DNA of 64,000 nt from Zhengitettix transpicula (GCA_037074705.1 CM073592.1:26880629-26944628), one strand, 5' to 3'. Positions 23,575-36,583 are shown, numbered from the stretch's first letter. The notes: generated by a model from the letters alone, not told the origin. A program made the numbers and translations.

Positions 23575-23910
23575 ATATATATATAACACATTTAGATAGG
23601 AAAGAGAGACAGTGATCTTGACTTACCTGAAATCAATTGTTGGTCCTGTCTGGATGAGGTAAAAGTTCCAAATTTTCAAGGACCTGTCAGGAAGGAAGAT
23701 CTCAACTGTGTGCCGGCCATTCACGAATATATATATAATTGTTATATAGGTATGGAAAGGAAAGTGAGATATCTTGTGGTTTACCTAAAAGTGAGCTATG
23801 GTGTAGCTTAGGGAACCGAAAGTAATTATTTAAATTTTTGGAGGCTCTTGGTCTCTTTCAGGAAGGAGTGTTACACCATTCCGTGCTGGCTGCGGACTCT
23901 GTGACACTAT
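23575..23910 (+). repeat. Two tandem copies, TTACCTGAAATCAAT family
   Basis: Copy one, at about 23580-23731, matches 11113-11265 block by block. A second, more divergent copy follows a TATATATA stretch at about 23748-23910, with GGAAAGGAAAGTGAGA, GGTTTACCTAAAA and TTTCAGGAAGGAG. Both copies are preceded by short TA runs, as at 11100. Confidence 0.55.
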
Positions 23911-24532
23911 TCAAGACAACTGCTAAAATTACATATCTAGGGGTTCATATTAAACTAGAAAATGAACACCCATTATTTAAAAATCAGTATTACAGTTTAT
24001 TCTCGTGTGCCCAGTATTCAGCATCTCCTACACAGGAGAAGGCTTGGACCAAAACATCTATGCAGTGTCCAGCACCACTAACACAGGAAAAGGCTCAAAC
24101 CACAATACAGGAAGATTCACAGTTGCTCATGGCCCCATAAAATCAATTTATCCTAAATTGATGTCCGCTCACTTTCACCAACATGAATTTGAATCAATAC
24201 TGCCACTTGTGTATAATTTCTAATCTTGTCTATGCAGCTGAACAATAGTATCATCTCTAATTCCAACAACATGAAACCAATGAAAAACAAGTCTCTGTGA
24301 ACACACAGTTGAACCTGGTAGATTTTTACAACAATAAGAATCTCATTACACAAATTAATTTCTAATTGGGCCCAAAAATATGTAAATTAAATATATTCTT
24401 ACAATTTGAAAAATTTATATTATAATGCAAAGAATTAATTATTTCTAATTACACAACACTTGTTAACATATACATAATAAATATTAATTATATTTTAAAA
24501 TAATAAAATAGACATCAGTTTTGAAATTAATA

Positions 24533-24711
24533 ATAAGAAAAATAGCCAAATACAGACAAAAGAAGTGATGATATAAATACCACACAATGGCTTGTGCGGC
24601 TCTTTGTAATTTTAGTTTTCTTAACACCCAAAGAAAGGAAGAAGGATTCCAGAAACGTATTTATATCACCACTTCTTTTGTCTGTATTTGGCTATTTTTC
24701 TTATTAATTGG
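24533..24711. mobile_element. MITE with about 45-bp inverted ends
   Basis: The left end AAGAAAAATAGCCAAATACA, continuing GACAAAAGAAGTGATGATAT and AAATAC, is matched nearly perfectly in inverse by 24658-24706, which begins GTATTTATATCACCACTTCT. The interior is about 80 bp and noncoding. This is the best-preserved copy of the family in the window. Confidence 0.8.
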
Positions 24712-25849
24712 ATTTTACATTATTACCCCTAATATTATATTAACATAAATAGTATTAGTTTTAATATTCTAAATGAATGTTAAAAGCCTATTAGAAAAAT
24801 TTATTAACACATGAAGATGAAACATAGTGTCTTTTAAATATTATGTTTTTAAATATATCAATAAATTTTTCCTACTACTAGGCTGTTGTTTTTAACATTT
24901 ATTTTTTAAAATAAGACTGATTTATAATTCTTTAATATTCTATTTTATGTGACATTATTAACTCTTTCCACGTCTGTTAAAACTGGCAGCTACAAAGTGT
25001 ATATGTTGAAAATAATTATATTAGTTATCATGAACTGAAATATTATTTCAGTGTTGGATTTTCCTCTGGCCATTGTGGCTTTTATTACTATGATTAGTGG
25101 ATGACAGGAACCTTTGCCAATATAAAAAAAACATGTTTGATTATTCGTTCTAGTCGTTAAAATGATACAAATTGTGTGTCCAAGAACCTTAGAATAACAT
25201 GGAAGTTTACTATAGTCTGTAAATGTTTACAAGTAAACTATGGGTTCTGTATATATGGAGATAAAACATTTGTGAACATGGTTCTTAAGAAAGAACATAA
25301 TAATGTGTTAATTTATTTTCTTCTTGAAGTATTATTGACTTTGACGGAAAGATCCAAAATAGTTACTTTAGTGAATCTTATAAAAATAAACTATCATTCA
25401 GATTGCTCTTCAATTAGTCTGGTTTCATAGTCTCTGAATACTGTAAAGTATTTTTTTTTGCCATCTGTGGATACGACCAATATTTGAAACAAAATTTGTG
25501 AGTCCTGAGAGTTCACCTCTTTTGTGACAGAAAAAGTGTTTTTTTAAGTACCCCCTTTAAAATCAGTTTTTTGATTGACGTTGATATCCTAGCTTTTATG
25601 ACTACGCACAGCGTTCCTGTGTTGTGTGCGAACTGATAATTTACCTTAAGGATTCTGTTATATAATGTGAACAGAAAAGCACTTGCTCCTAAGCAAGGGT
25701 TTTGTTGAAGAACCTAGCCTTAATATACTCTCCCACAGTCAAATGTTGTTGGGTTTAACAACTGTTGAAGCGTTATGTTACTTTCGCTGATTAGTTATCT
25801 GAAGTCATTAATTCGTCAAATATGGTGGGGTGTCTTTAAAATAATCGGA
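24712..25849. other. Intergenic, nothing recognised
   Basis: AT-rich spacer. The open frame at 25176-25430 has no family motif and AT-driven composition. I see no RNA gene or bounded repeat. Confidence 0.5.
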
Positions 25850-26384
25850 AGTAAGCCTGCGAGAGGATTTCTCGCAGGTGAACCTTCCCAGAGAGCTCTG
25901 GCGGGGGCTACCTTTGGGGATGCTCTCACATCTCTCTGGTTTTTTTTTTTAACTAAGGTTCCCACATGACGAGGCACCTCGGTCTGTTTTGAGAGGTGTA
26001 TGTTCCGGGGTCGCAGACCTTGGGCATACGGCAAGAGTTGTCCGCTATTCCTATTGGAATAGTCGGCCAGCTGCCTCCTAAACTGGCCAAGGCATGGCGA
26101 GGGGTAAGCTGCGTCCCCACAGCAAACCTCTCTCCCGTCATCGGAAGGGCGTGGGACAAGTACCAAATGTCCGACCTACCTGATGCAGGTTTTTCTAGGG
26201 TTTTTCCTGCATTTCTTTAGGCGAATGCCGGGTAGGATCCTTAAACCATAGCCAGGGGGCCCTAGTTAACCCTTGGCTACCTTCCTCTACTCTTCCGCAT
26301 CCCCTTCCTATGCTATTAAAGGGGAGTTGCCCAAAGTGGATCACCCTCATGTAGCCTGTTGCCCTAAAAAAAAAATTAAAATAA
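25850..26384 (+). mobile_element. Retro-A copy, longest in the window
   Basis: Reaches furthest 5' of all copies: GTAAGCCTGCGAGAGG..., then CTACCTTTGGGGATGCTCTC, GGGGTCGCAGACCTTGGGCA, TCGGCCAGCTGCCTCCTAAA, CCCCACAGCAAACCTCTCTC and GGCGAATGCCGGGTAGGATC. The 3' end is GTAGCCTGTTGCCCT followed by an A run. The poly(A) tail sets + as the sense strand. Short open frames inside are shared between copies only because the DNA is shared. I found no clear Pol III A or B box, so it could be a SINE or the 3' part of a LINE. Confidence 0.75.
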
Positions 26385-28796
26385 TCGAGGATGGGTGTTT
26401 TGGCGAGGAACAGCGTGGACAGAAAAGACCAGGAGACCTGCCAACGGAAGTTGCTTCACGACTCTTCCGAGTGGTGGTCAGGATTTCCAGGAAACAAAGT
26501 AATTCCCAAATAAGACCACTACTGACTGACACGTAAGAAGTAAAGAAAAAAGTCTGGGAAAAGAAAGAGTAAACCAGAACAATCTGAGAACGTCAGGTCA
26601 CCAAGCCGTGCCGTCTGGAAACTGTCAAACCTTTTTGTTATTTTTTAAAAACAGGAAAAATTTAGATCCTTGTTCGGCGCGGAAGTCTTTAAATGTAATT
26701 TCAGAAACGGAAGAATTTATCTTGTTGCTGCTAACAAATATGAAATAAAAAGTGTAAGCTCTAAATGTTGCAATTATTGTAAGTAAATCTTATTATTACC
26801 TGAACTACCAATTATTTACCAAGAAGCCATAAATGTTCATGGGGTTCGAAATGCTATAATCGTATTTATTTGTGCTATAATCGTTGTTGTTAATGGCTTA
26901 TCTCCGTCATCAAGGCAGGTTCTGCAGTGCTTCAAGGGATTGTATCCAACTAGCCATGTACGAAAAATATTTTAAAAAAATATTGACAATCTAAAGTAGT
27001 TTTTAGATTTTCCGAAGCAATTTAACGGGTCAGAGAAGGCTAACGGACCCTTTTATTGAGAATAAAAATACTAAGAAAGAAAATAGCGACCTCGTTCAAA
27101 TAAATGGGATAATTATTGAACTGGAATATATCAAGTAGCACAGGAGAGAAAGGTTGACAAACCAGTCATAAGTGATGACCACGTCAATAACAAGACTTAA
27201 AAATGTAAAGGCAATGTCAGTTTATTCTTTAGTGATTGTATGAATATAGATTGAAAAAATTAATATCAATAGACTATTAAGATAAGTTACCTCGAAACAA
27301 TTCTGTACTGGGAGGGGGGGGGGGGGGGCAGTGTTAAAACAAAATATTGGCATGTGCATTTTTTTGTCTCTGGCAAGAAGAGAACGACAAGTTGATATGT
27401 TAAAAGTTATCTATAGAGTAACTTATTTGTAATAAAGTAGAAACGAACCTCTGTCCCATTATATTTAACGAAATAAATGCAGTAACTTACAAGAATGTTT
27501 ATATCGACAACATGAAAAAATGTGGATATTTTTATGGCGACCCTTTCAAGAGAGATGAATTTGGGTATTAAAAACAAAACCGCAATCCACATGGCGATTC
27601 TGACGATGAATAAATAAAAAGGTTCATTTTGAGAATATGGTCCAGTGGCACGAGAAAACCTCCATTGCTAATTAGAGAGAAGGAATGGACGTCGGTGGTC
27701 ACAATTGGTCTAGATACAATCTGTTTCTTAGCTGCCGCGACAGAGACTGATCTAAAGCATGAGACCTCGAATACACAATATTTAATTTCATAAGCTTCGA
27801 ATATTTTTATACAATGAATGTGTAATATCAAGAGTCTGATTGCCTGGAATTACCAGCGATGTTAGTATATCAGCTGCTGTTGTTAAACAAATGTATAGTT
27901 ACGTGCTAAAATTTTAGATTGGATACAGACAAGTACAATCACTCACGATGCGTGTTTGCTGTATGCTTAATGTTTGGTTTTATTACAGATGATTATGGCC
28001 TAGAAAGGCTCAAAGGCTCTAATCGTGGCAATGGTATAATAAATGATTAATATTCCAGGACCAATATGTGGATACATAGGTTAGTCTGCACAATTCCGAC
28101 GACAGACTTAGATTAACACCTCAGTAATAATAGGTGCGATGACAAAAAGAGAAAAAATTGAGAACAACCGTCACATGGAAACCGCGGTGCTGTTGAAGAA
28201 AAATGAGGGAGGTGAAAGTAAAAGAAGTGCATGTTTGGAATCGGTAAATTACCATATCCTCTATTACCTCCAAGAAGCCGCTTGTCTATGAAATGATAGA
28301 AATACTGTCTAATGGGAAAGTTGAACGCACGAAGATTGCAATAGACTGGGAAAACATTTAATTAAGAGAGTGTCCGGGAAAGTAAAAATAAAAAAGAATG
28401 AAACAAGCAAGAACCGAATTTGTGATATTATCGTGGACGTAATGAAAGGGACAATTAACGTTGCAGAAACCAGCTAAACAGATTACGCCATTTAGTTGCA
28501 AAGTAACGAAAACGAACCAAATGAAACACCAGAAATATTTTACATGAGAAGAAAATATATCGTAACCAGCGATTTGAATGATTGAAGATTTTGAAATCTC
28601 ATGTTCTTACGTTATGAATATCCTTCAGTACTGACAGGAGACTCGTAAATACGTGTTTGAACAAGGATATTACTCACACGCCACGTTGCCATTCGTATAT
28701 CGCTGGCGAATGCATTTGTTTCATTTAGTTCATTGCCAGACTATGTACAAGTTACAATGATTGCAAAAAAAGTAATGCGAATACGATTGTATTTAT
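26385..28796. other. Intergenic, nothing recognised
   Basis: About 2.4 kb with no gene, bounded repeat or RNA I can support. It includes a run of 15 G at 27314-27328 preceded by GGGA. Confidence 0.5.
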
Positions 28797-29876
28797 TGTA
28801 GTAATTGGTAATTAAGGCATTGTTCTAATTGAAAAGTTGAATTGTAGAGGACTCATTATTAGTGGATATAGCGGACGCCGCAACAAACCGGCAAGGCAAA
28901 GAAAGTATTGTTGATCGGTCGAGAAGGTTTTACGCGCTCAAAATTTACGAGACGAACGAATAGTCGGGCAGCAGTCAGCAAATAGAAGAGACGAAAAGAA
29001 CGGACAGTCGGGCAATGAACGGCGAGGCATAAAGACCAGCAAAGTCTATTTGTACAAAAGTAGTACAGTCAGGCAATGAACGGCGAGGTGTAAAGACCAC
29101 AAAATTCTAATTCACGAAAACTTGAACAATCTTTGTCAGTCAGCAGCGAGAATGAAGAAGGTCTAATTTAAAGAACGAGAAAGTGTTCCAGTAACCAGTA
29201 CGCTGTTATATCAGAAATGCAGAAATTGAACAATCTTCAGTCAACAGACAAAACCAATGAGGTGCATTTTCAACAAAAATCCACGAAACCTACGAATCCA
29301 GGTTGCAGTAAATCATCGAGAATCGACAAAGTTATTTTAAACCAACTAACAAACTACGCTAATTAGAGTCTGTGAGAACTTAGAATCTGTGATATCCCCA
29401 AAATTGTGCACGAAAAGTTAAAATGAGACCTGGGCTGCCGTAAATAGAAAGAAAACTTTAAAATCATTGTAAACCACGTTTAAAAGATAAACGTCAGATC
29501 GTTCTTTAATTATCGATAAAATGAGATCTTTAATTATTCAGACCATTCTTTATTTCTTGATAAAAATTGAAATTGTTTAAATTCAATCTTTAGTATTATT
29601 TCTTCAGCAACAAATTTCGTCTATGTTCAGACGCATTGATTCTCATATAAAGCAAATGTAATTTTTGTGATTTTGATTATATAAATTCTGCCATTATCAA
29701 ACCCAGTTCAAGACCCTGAGATCCCAAATATTTTGTAATTTGAATACTTGTTTTAAAATGGTTAATAAATCTTGTTTAATAGTTTTCACGTAATAGTTCT
29801 TTACATTTAAAAACGCCACATAATTCATATCCAGAATTATTGTCAAAAGATAACAAAAGCTAGTTAATAAATTATT
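28797..29876 (+). mobile_element. Solo LTR, sense orientation
   Basis: Begins TGTAGTAATTGGTAATTAAG and matches, in inverse, the elements at 35076, 41838, 46728 and 63845, and more loosely 48765. Shared blocks include GCGGACGCCGCAACAAACCG, ACGCGCTCAAAATTTACGAG, CATTATCAAACCCAGTTCAA and AATAAATCTTGTTTAATAG, the last holding a poly(A) signal near the 3' end. The 3' end is worn (TTAATAAATTATTATA). No internal retroelement coding sequence adjoins, so this is a solo LTR, probably Gypsy-like. Confidence 0.7.
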
Positions 29877-29948
29877 ATATTATTTTAATAAATGAATTAC
29901 GTAATAGGAATTGAGGTTGGATCATACGCAAAACCTGGACATAACGTA

Positions 29949-29952
<4 letters not shown>

Positions 29953-30004
<52 letters not shown>
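29953..30004. repeat. (TA)n microsatellite
   Basis: Uninterrupted AT dinucleotides for about 50 bp, shortly after the solo LTR. Confidence 0.95.
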
Positions 30005-30007
<3 letters not shown>

Positions 30008-31493
30008 GTAACCACCAATATATGTACTGAAAGGATTTTATCGTGACCTCCGACGAAATACGGGTACATAACTCAACCCAGAGGACGATCAAGCCAAGAC
30101 TCGACTGGCTGCCGGTAAAGTTTTGCCAGTTGTTTTTTGGAACTCAAAAAGTGTATTTCTGGTTGATTACCTACACGACGGTGAATGCGACCAACCACTG
30201 CCAGCTGCTGGATAATTCAGAGACTGTTTTATCTCAAAAAAAGACGCCGGCGACCGATTCGCGATGTCCTCCTGTCTGCACAACATCACACGGACGCATA
30301 CAGCAGCTCTCATCGTGATAAACCACTTGAACGTCCACCTGACAGTGCAGACTGTTCTTTAACGAACGGTCGGAACCTTAGGAATTTGACCGTGCCGACA
30401 AGATTGAAGTGTTAACACGTGCTAGACTCGATACTAACAATTTTGGCCGTTTTGAAAAATATGTTCGACAAATGAAGTATTTGTTTTGAAGTGACAGTAA
30501 TTTAAATTTACGGTTTTTCAGATTGAAAATGGAACTGGAACGGAGCACGTAAATCTGAAATCGGATTGGCGATCGGGTTAGTACAGAAGGCATGTTGAAT
30601 GATGTTTTGTTCACTCAAACGAAGACATATAAAAGAACCACGTGATACAGGCTCAATATTTGGCAAGGACGGACTGCTTGTTGTTGTGAGTGGAGGAAAT
30701 CTCACCCCCACCACTGAGCTCCTCCCCCGCTTCGGCGATTTCGCGAGTCCGAAAGTTGCCCGAGTCTCCAGTTTCTCCAGAGGCACGGAGCCTTCCAGCC
30801 AGACTCTCACAGGTGATATAATTAAGTTCTAAATTTAAAGAGGCGACGTTCTTTAACGTGCAACCATCTTGGAAGACGTCGGCGGTGTTTTAATAAAATT
30901 TCCTGCTGGAATCCAGGAATTTCTAGGCTTATGCCAACTTTCCTTGATTTACTCCTGGACGATTTTTGGTGTGTGCCAATGTCTTTTGGTAACGATAAAT
31001 TTTATTTATTTATTTTTTTATTGGCGAAGTACTCCACTGTCAGCTGCAAGTAACGCAGAAGACGGACAATGAAGGCGAGAGGAAACTTTCGACAACTAAA
31101 TCTCAGGGAAACGAATTGTTTGGAATGTGATATTGCGTAGGAGGCGACACGAAACTGGAGATGCCGAAATTTAGAAGATAAGATACGAATGAGAACTTCG
31201 AAAAGTAAGAAAAATAGACGAGTTGTTCGTGAGGGAAAGGGAGATGGAAAATACTTGTACAGGCTGGGGGAAATTTTGTCTTTCTTCTTGAATTCCTGAA
31301 CTTTGTTTCCTTGTTTACTTTTCTTAGCGACTACCTTTACTAAACCTCTCTTCTTCATTTTCACCTTCCCCGACCAACACGAAGAATAAATTTCTGACTG
31401 TTTCTCATCGATCCTATGTTGTGTCTGTGTTTCGCCGGGTTACGAGAATCGAAAAGGAAAATAAATTTACTACGTGATAATTTTTATACCTTA
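30005..31493. other. Intergenic, mixed GC, no gene recognised
   Basis: Part of 30050-30830 is GC-richer than the surroundings. It carries overlapping open frames on both strands, for example - strand 30810-30508 and + strand 30599-30832. None has a domain motif I recognise, so I do not call a gene. Confidence 0.4.
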
Positions 31494-32274
31494 CTACCTG
31501 GGTGCCCGGCGTTGCCCGAGATGTCATGTATCTATAACCCCCGATATGACTCCAATTTCGGCTGCTTTTGCGCAATTTTTATGTAACGCTACTCGAACCC
31601 TAATCATTATAATTAACTCTGAAAAATATTTCTTCAACGCAAATATCTGCCGTGTTTGCATGTTCCATAATTTGCACCCCGCTACCCCTGCATCTGAGGG
31701 GTAAATGCCAATTTGAATGTCGTAACTAAACACAGTGACTTCCATAACCTTTGATTTGACTCCAATCTCGGTTGTATTCGCGTTATTTTACTGTAAAGCA
31801 TCTCCACCCCAAACCCGAAGGGTGTCCTTTTCACAGGGCGTAGGGGATGAAAATTGTATTCAGATAACATTGGTAGAAACACTATTAATATCTTTGACCC
31901 CTAAAAATATTTATCCGACTCAAATATCGGCTGTTTTAGTATGTTTAAATATTTCCACCCCCGCTTCTGGGGGTGGAAGACGCGTCTCACCCCGACAGTG
32001 TTTGTTTCCTGGTCGCAAAGAACACGTGTACGAAATTTGGTGAAAATTGCTCGACTGGTGTAGATTTGTATTTTATTTAGAAAACGTTTGTATGGGAAAT
32101 AGAAAAGGGCTGTTTTTAGGGTTTTCCCGGAAATTATTCGATTTTTTCCCGCCTTTTAAACCTTCCCTAGACCTTCACGAACATTTCAAGACTAAGATAA
32201 GATAAATCCGTTCAGCCGTTCTCGAGTTTTAGTGAGACTAACGAACAGCAATTCATTTTTATATATATAGAAGA
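31494..32274 (+). repeat. Modular GTTGCCCG repeat, two units, complete ends
   Basis: Head CTACCTGGGTGCCCGGCGTT. Units at about 31548 and 31758 are marked by GACTCCAAT(T/C)TCGG. The tail block has TGTTTGTTTCCTGGTCGCAA, then CCGTTCAGCCGTTCTCGAG, and ends TATATATATAGAAGAT. This is the clearest picture of both ends of the family. Confidence 0.75.
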
Positions 32275-33040
32275 TTTAATTTAAATCCATAGCTAATTTG
32301 TCATAACTTCACACTTACAAACTATGTAACTGCAGTTTCTAAACTAACTTGTTTATTTTACCATCACGTTAATGAGTCAGATGAACATATTTATTCTTGT
32401 AGAGTTCTCGTTCGCAATCAGCCATAAAATCGCACATCATATTTAAAATCAATCTTTATTGATGATATTTATGAATGTTGTAACATTATTTTAATTACAA
32501 AAAATGTGTATTAATAAAGACGGCGACACTGAACATCACCGAAACGTCGCGCATACACATCTTTCCACTCGGTTAAAAGCCCGAGAAAAGTTATTATTTA
32601 ATGTATCAAATTTATTATTTAATTTTATTTAAAGTATCAATTAGTTAATGTTTTAATTAAAATAAAAATTAATTATAGTGATTTGGGTTACAACCGTCAT
32701 AGGACGCAGTCCAATGACGCAAAATTTATATTTGGCCTTCTAATGTAGAATTTATATGTATGTATGCACACACGCAAGACTGTCTTACCTGAGGAAGTCC
32801 GAACATTGTAGACGAAACGTGCGTGGTATTATAAAGAATTTTTGTTTAAATGAATTAATAACTTATTTTCTGGCTGTTTTGTTTATTTATTAAATGGAAA
32901 AAAAAGTTCCATTCCATCTATACGCCTTTTTACTTCACACTAATAAAGATTTACTGTAATTAAGACTCAAAATGGCGTTCTATAGTTCTCTGCGCTTCGC
33001 TTCACTTTTCTGTTGTGCTTTACGGATAAAACTACATTTT
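32275..33040. other. AT-rich spacer with two CGAAACGT motifs
   Basis: No gene seen. ATCACCGAAACGTCGCG is at about 32535-32551. CCTGAGGAAGTCC...GACGAAACGTGCG is at about 32788-32823. Both belong to the recurring motif described in the findings. Confidence 0.45.
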
Positions 33041-33356
33041 GTTAGGGCAACATGAGGCTGATCCACATTGGGCAACTCCCCTTTAATAGCATAGGAAGGG
33101 ATTTGAAAGGGGGGATGCGGAAGGGTAGAGGAAGGTAGCCAAGGGTTAACTAGGGCCCCCGGGCTATATTTTAAGGATCCTACCAGGCATTCGCCTAAAA
33201 GTAATGCAGGGAAAACCCTTGAAAAACCTGCATCAGGTAGGTCGGGCATTGGGTACTTGTCCCTCGCCCTTCCGATAGCGGGAGAGGAGTTTGCTGTGGG
33301 GACGCAGCATTCCCTTCTCCGTGCCTCGACCAGTTTAGGAGGCAGATGGCCGATTT
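33041..33356 (-). mobile_element. Retro-A copy
   Basis: Inverse orientation: TAGGGCAACATGAGGCTGAT... through GGGTTAACTAGGGCCCCCGG and GGATCCTACCAGGCATTCGC to CCAGTTTAGGAGGCAGATGG. It is close in sequence to the copies at 51765 and 60117. The poly(A) tail at the left is eroded. Confidence 0.75.
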
Positions 33357-34593
33357 AATTTTCAACTTGACTGCACTCAGAAATCTTATTAGTATAACGA
33401 TAAAGCGTTCATCTTCTTTTGAATATTTCTGTAGCCTGTGAGCTTGTCGCTAGCACATTTGCAGGGTTGGATATTCCTATCCCGAATGAGTCTAACAAGA
33501 GAAAATGGCTAACTACATAGAGAAATTAGAGAATTAAAAAGACGTACGACGTTTCTTCTGACTATTGACAGAAATTCACAAGTAAGACAATCTAAGAAAA
33601 TTAATCGAATGGTTCTATTCAGTAATGAAAATTTCCCTATAACAGTTCGCTGTTTGCTCTGTCCAATCTTGTGCGACTGATCGATTTTAGATAGCAAAGT
33701 GTTTACATTTCTCCAGGCCAGTTCGTCGTCACTGTGTGGTCTGGAGAGTTGTCCGTTTCCTTCCATTTGTCAAAGTCTCGACCTTATTTTCCCTATATCC
33801 ACAACAAAGTTTCATTGCCCTTTTTCTGCTCATTCCTTGTACGGATCCCGTACTCTAGAATAAGCCGCACTAAAGTTCAGTAACAACTTATGGGTTTTCG
33901 TTTAAAGCTCAGCGTAGCAAGTTTAGACTTTCCCATTTTGTATTGCTTAAATACAAAAATTAAGGGACAGAGAAAAATCTTGAATTTATCCACGATTTCG
34001 AGTTCCGCGGTATGTATTTACAATCTTCAATATACAATAGAACATTCAATTGTACTAATTTAATTATTATCATTACGATATTTAAAACTAAAAAAAAAAA
34101 ATTCAGAATTTAACCGTGCATAATAAATTACACATGCACACCTTTTATATATTATTTGATAGTCCGTTGAGGACTTTGCCAAGACGACTGCCATGACACA
34201 TTCTGTATGACACGTGGTGGGCGCGTCTGTTCTGCCTCAGTCTTAACCCCAGTGACCAGGACGAGCACAAACATGCCGAGATCACTACACCACAGCAGGG
34301 CCGACATATGCACACCTACATGTGCCCTTTTTTTTGTTGTTCCTGTGTTACACAGAAATTAGAAGCTGATGATGTCGCAAATTAACCGATGAAACTGTGT
34401 TAATTAAAAAAATTATCATTTTTTTCTGACTTTAAAATTGGCTGATGTGTAGTTATTTATTTATTAGTTTTCTCATTAGTCGTAATACATATTTATATTC
34501 ATTACACAGAAATCATTTAATCTACCGGATTTCGTGATGGACGATTCAGGTCAACTACATTTGAATGATTAAAGATTGAAGTTTTTTCCGGTG
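33357..34593. other. Intergenic, nothing recognised
   Basis: AT-rich sequence with short frames lacking recognisable motifs. I see no bounded repeat. Confidence 0.45.
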
Positions 34594-34772
34594 TAATTGT
34601 TCGATAAACAGTTCTCGGTTTTCACTAGGGGGTAACATAGTTAAACGCGACGTTTCGACGACTAAAATCTCTGTCGTCATCTTGTAGTCGAAGATGAATA
34701 TAAGATGACGACAGTCGCGTTTAAATATGTTACACCCGAGTGAATACCGAGAACTGTTTATCGTACATTTAA
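34594..34772. mobile_element. Foldback element with long inverted ends
   Basis: The left arm (CGATAAACAGTTCTCGG..., GGTAACATAGTTAAACGCGA, CTGTCGTCATCTT) is repeated in inverse on the right (AAGATGACGACAG, TCGCGTTTAAATATGTTACA, CCGAGAACTGTTTATCG). The left arm carries an extra internal segment, GTTTCGACGACTAAAATCTC. Size is about 175 bp. The same element is split by other insertions at 48721-50085 and partly present at 63727. Confidence 0.75.
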
Positions 34773-35075
34773 ATGAGTTTGTAGGAGCAAAGAGAATACA
34801 CAAGGCAAAGATTAAAGTTCCGTTGCTACGGCGACGCAAAAATAAATAACAGTAGTATCTTTTTTTCTTTCAAGTTGTTAACGATAAACAAGTCCACGTC
34901 ACTCAGAAACCCCGTCCAAATTTTAAAACTATTGAACATATTACCAGAGGCTATTAAATTCTGAATTTGTGTTTTAAATATTGTAATGATGTTAATTAAA
35001 TCGGTACAGGTGAATGTTCTATTGTATAATGAAGATTGTAAATGTATCTATTGTATATTCAAGCCAAGAATATAT

Positions 35076-36094
35076 TGTAATAATTAATATAAATAGCTTG
35101 CATCTTTTGACAATAATTCAAGATGTGAATTATGTGGCGTTTTAAAATGAAAAGAACTATTACGTGAAAACTATTAAACAAGATTTATTAACAATTTTAA
35201 AACAAGTATTCAAATTACAAAATATTTGGGATCTCAGGATCTTGAACTGGGTTTGATAAATGGCAAAATTTATATAATCAAAATCACAAAAATTACATTT
35301 ACTTTATATGGGAATCAATGCGTCTGAACATAGACGAAATTTGTTGCTGAAGAAATAATACTAAGGATTGAATTTAAACAATTTCAATTTTTATCAAGAA
35401 ATACAGAATGATCTGAATAATTAAAGATCTCATTTTATCGATAATTAAAGAACGATCTGACGTTTATCTTTTAAACGTGGTTTACAATGATTTTAAGCAG
35501 CCCAGGTCTCATTTTAACTTTTCGTGCACAATTTTGGGGATATCACTGATTCTAAGTTCTCACAGACTCTAAATGTTCACAGACTCTAATTAGCGTAGTT
35601 TGTTAGTTGGTTTAAAATAACTTTGTCGATTCTCGATGATTTACAGCAACCTGGATTTGTAGATCTCGTGGATTTCTGTTGAAAATGCGCCTCATTGGTT
35701 TTGTCTGTTGACTGAAGACTAGTTCAGTTTCTGCATTTTTGATATAACAGCGTACTGGTTACTGGAACACTTTCTCGTTCTTTAAATTAGACCTTTCAGT
35801 CTTCACTGCTGACTGACAAAGATTGTTCAAGTTTTCGTGAATTAGAATTTTAATCTGTACATCTCGCCGTTTACTGCCCAACTGTTCGTTCTTTTACTCT
35901 GTTCTACTTGATGTCCGCTGCCCGACTGTTCGTTCGTCTCGTAAATTTTGAGCGCGTAAAACCTTCTCGACCGATCAACAATACTTTCTTTGCATTGCCG
36001 GTTTGTTGCGGCGTCCGCTCTATATCCACCAATAATGAGTCCTCTACAATTCAACTTTTCAATTAGAACAATGCCTTAATTACCAATTACTACA
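35076..36094 (-). mobile_element. Solo LTR, well preserved
   Basis: Runs TGTAATAATT...AATTACTACA on the + strand, so it is bounded by TG/CA and flanked on both sides by ATAT. It matches 28797-29876 in inverse over about 1 kb. No internal retroelement region adjoins. Confidence 0.75.
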
Positions 36095-36428
36095 ATATAT
36101 TTGGACTATAGAAGGTGATTGTGGCGCAGAACCGAAAGATATTTCGACAACAAAAAAATTCAATAAACATTTGCGACTGATTTGAACCTGGGATTGTATT
36201 ACATTAATAGAAATTATACACATCATACTCGTTATGATCCAGTACCATATTTATTCTTTACATGCGTTTTAAATTCTCTGAAATTGTGAAGCACTAAATA
36301 AAGGGGAAAACACCATTATTTGAAGTGTTGCTAGTGTAGAGACTACGATTACAAGACACACGGGGACTTTATTTTGATGGAACGGAACGTAAACTCTCTA
36401 AACATACCTCAGAGGAGAATATCAATTA

Positions 36429-36583
36429 ATTTACGTGGTAATCTTTGAAAGTGTCAGAAACAGAACGTAAGGGCTGGAATTCGCCTGCGTTGGTCTCCTT
36501 CACTATCACTTGAATCTCTAGCCTATTCGGCTCCCCTGACATCTTCGGATGCTGGAATGTAGGATCGGTCCACTTCCTCATAA
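36429..36583 (-). CDS. Possible exon or gene remnant, unknown product
   Basis: On the - strand an acceptor TTGCCAG (36585-36591) opens a frame reading VMRKWTDPTFQHPKM, then SGEPNRLEIQVIVKETNAGE and FQPLRSVSDTFKDYHVN to a stop at 36426-36428. Composition is more gene-like and GC-richer than the flanks. A donor-like GAG|GTATGT follows at 36408-36403 but comes after the stop; another possible donor is GTAAAT inside DYHVN. I do not recognise the protein. It may be a terminal exon, a decayed duplicate or chance. Confidence 0.3.

Noticed and set aside
24533..24711. CRISPR-like or bacterial repeat
   Set aside because: Inverted ends with no regular spacers, in a spliced eukaryotic genome.
28797..36094. 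One full LTR retrotransposon between the LTRs at 28.8 and 35.1 kb
   Set aside because: The two LTRs are in opposite orientation and the interval has no gag or pol sequence.
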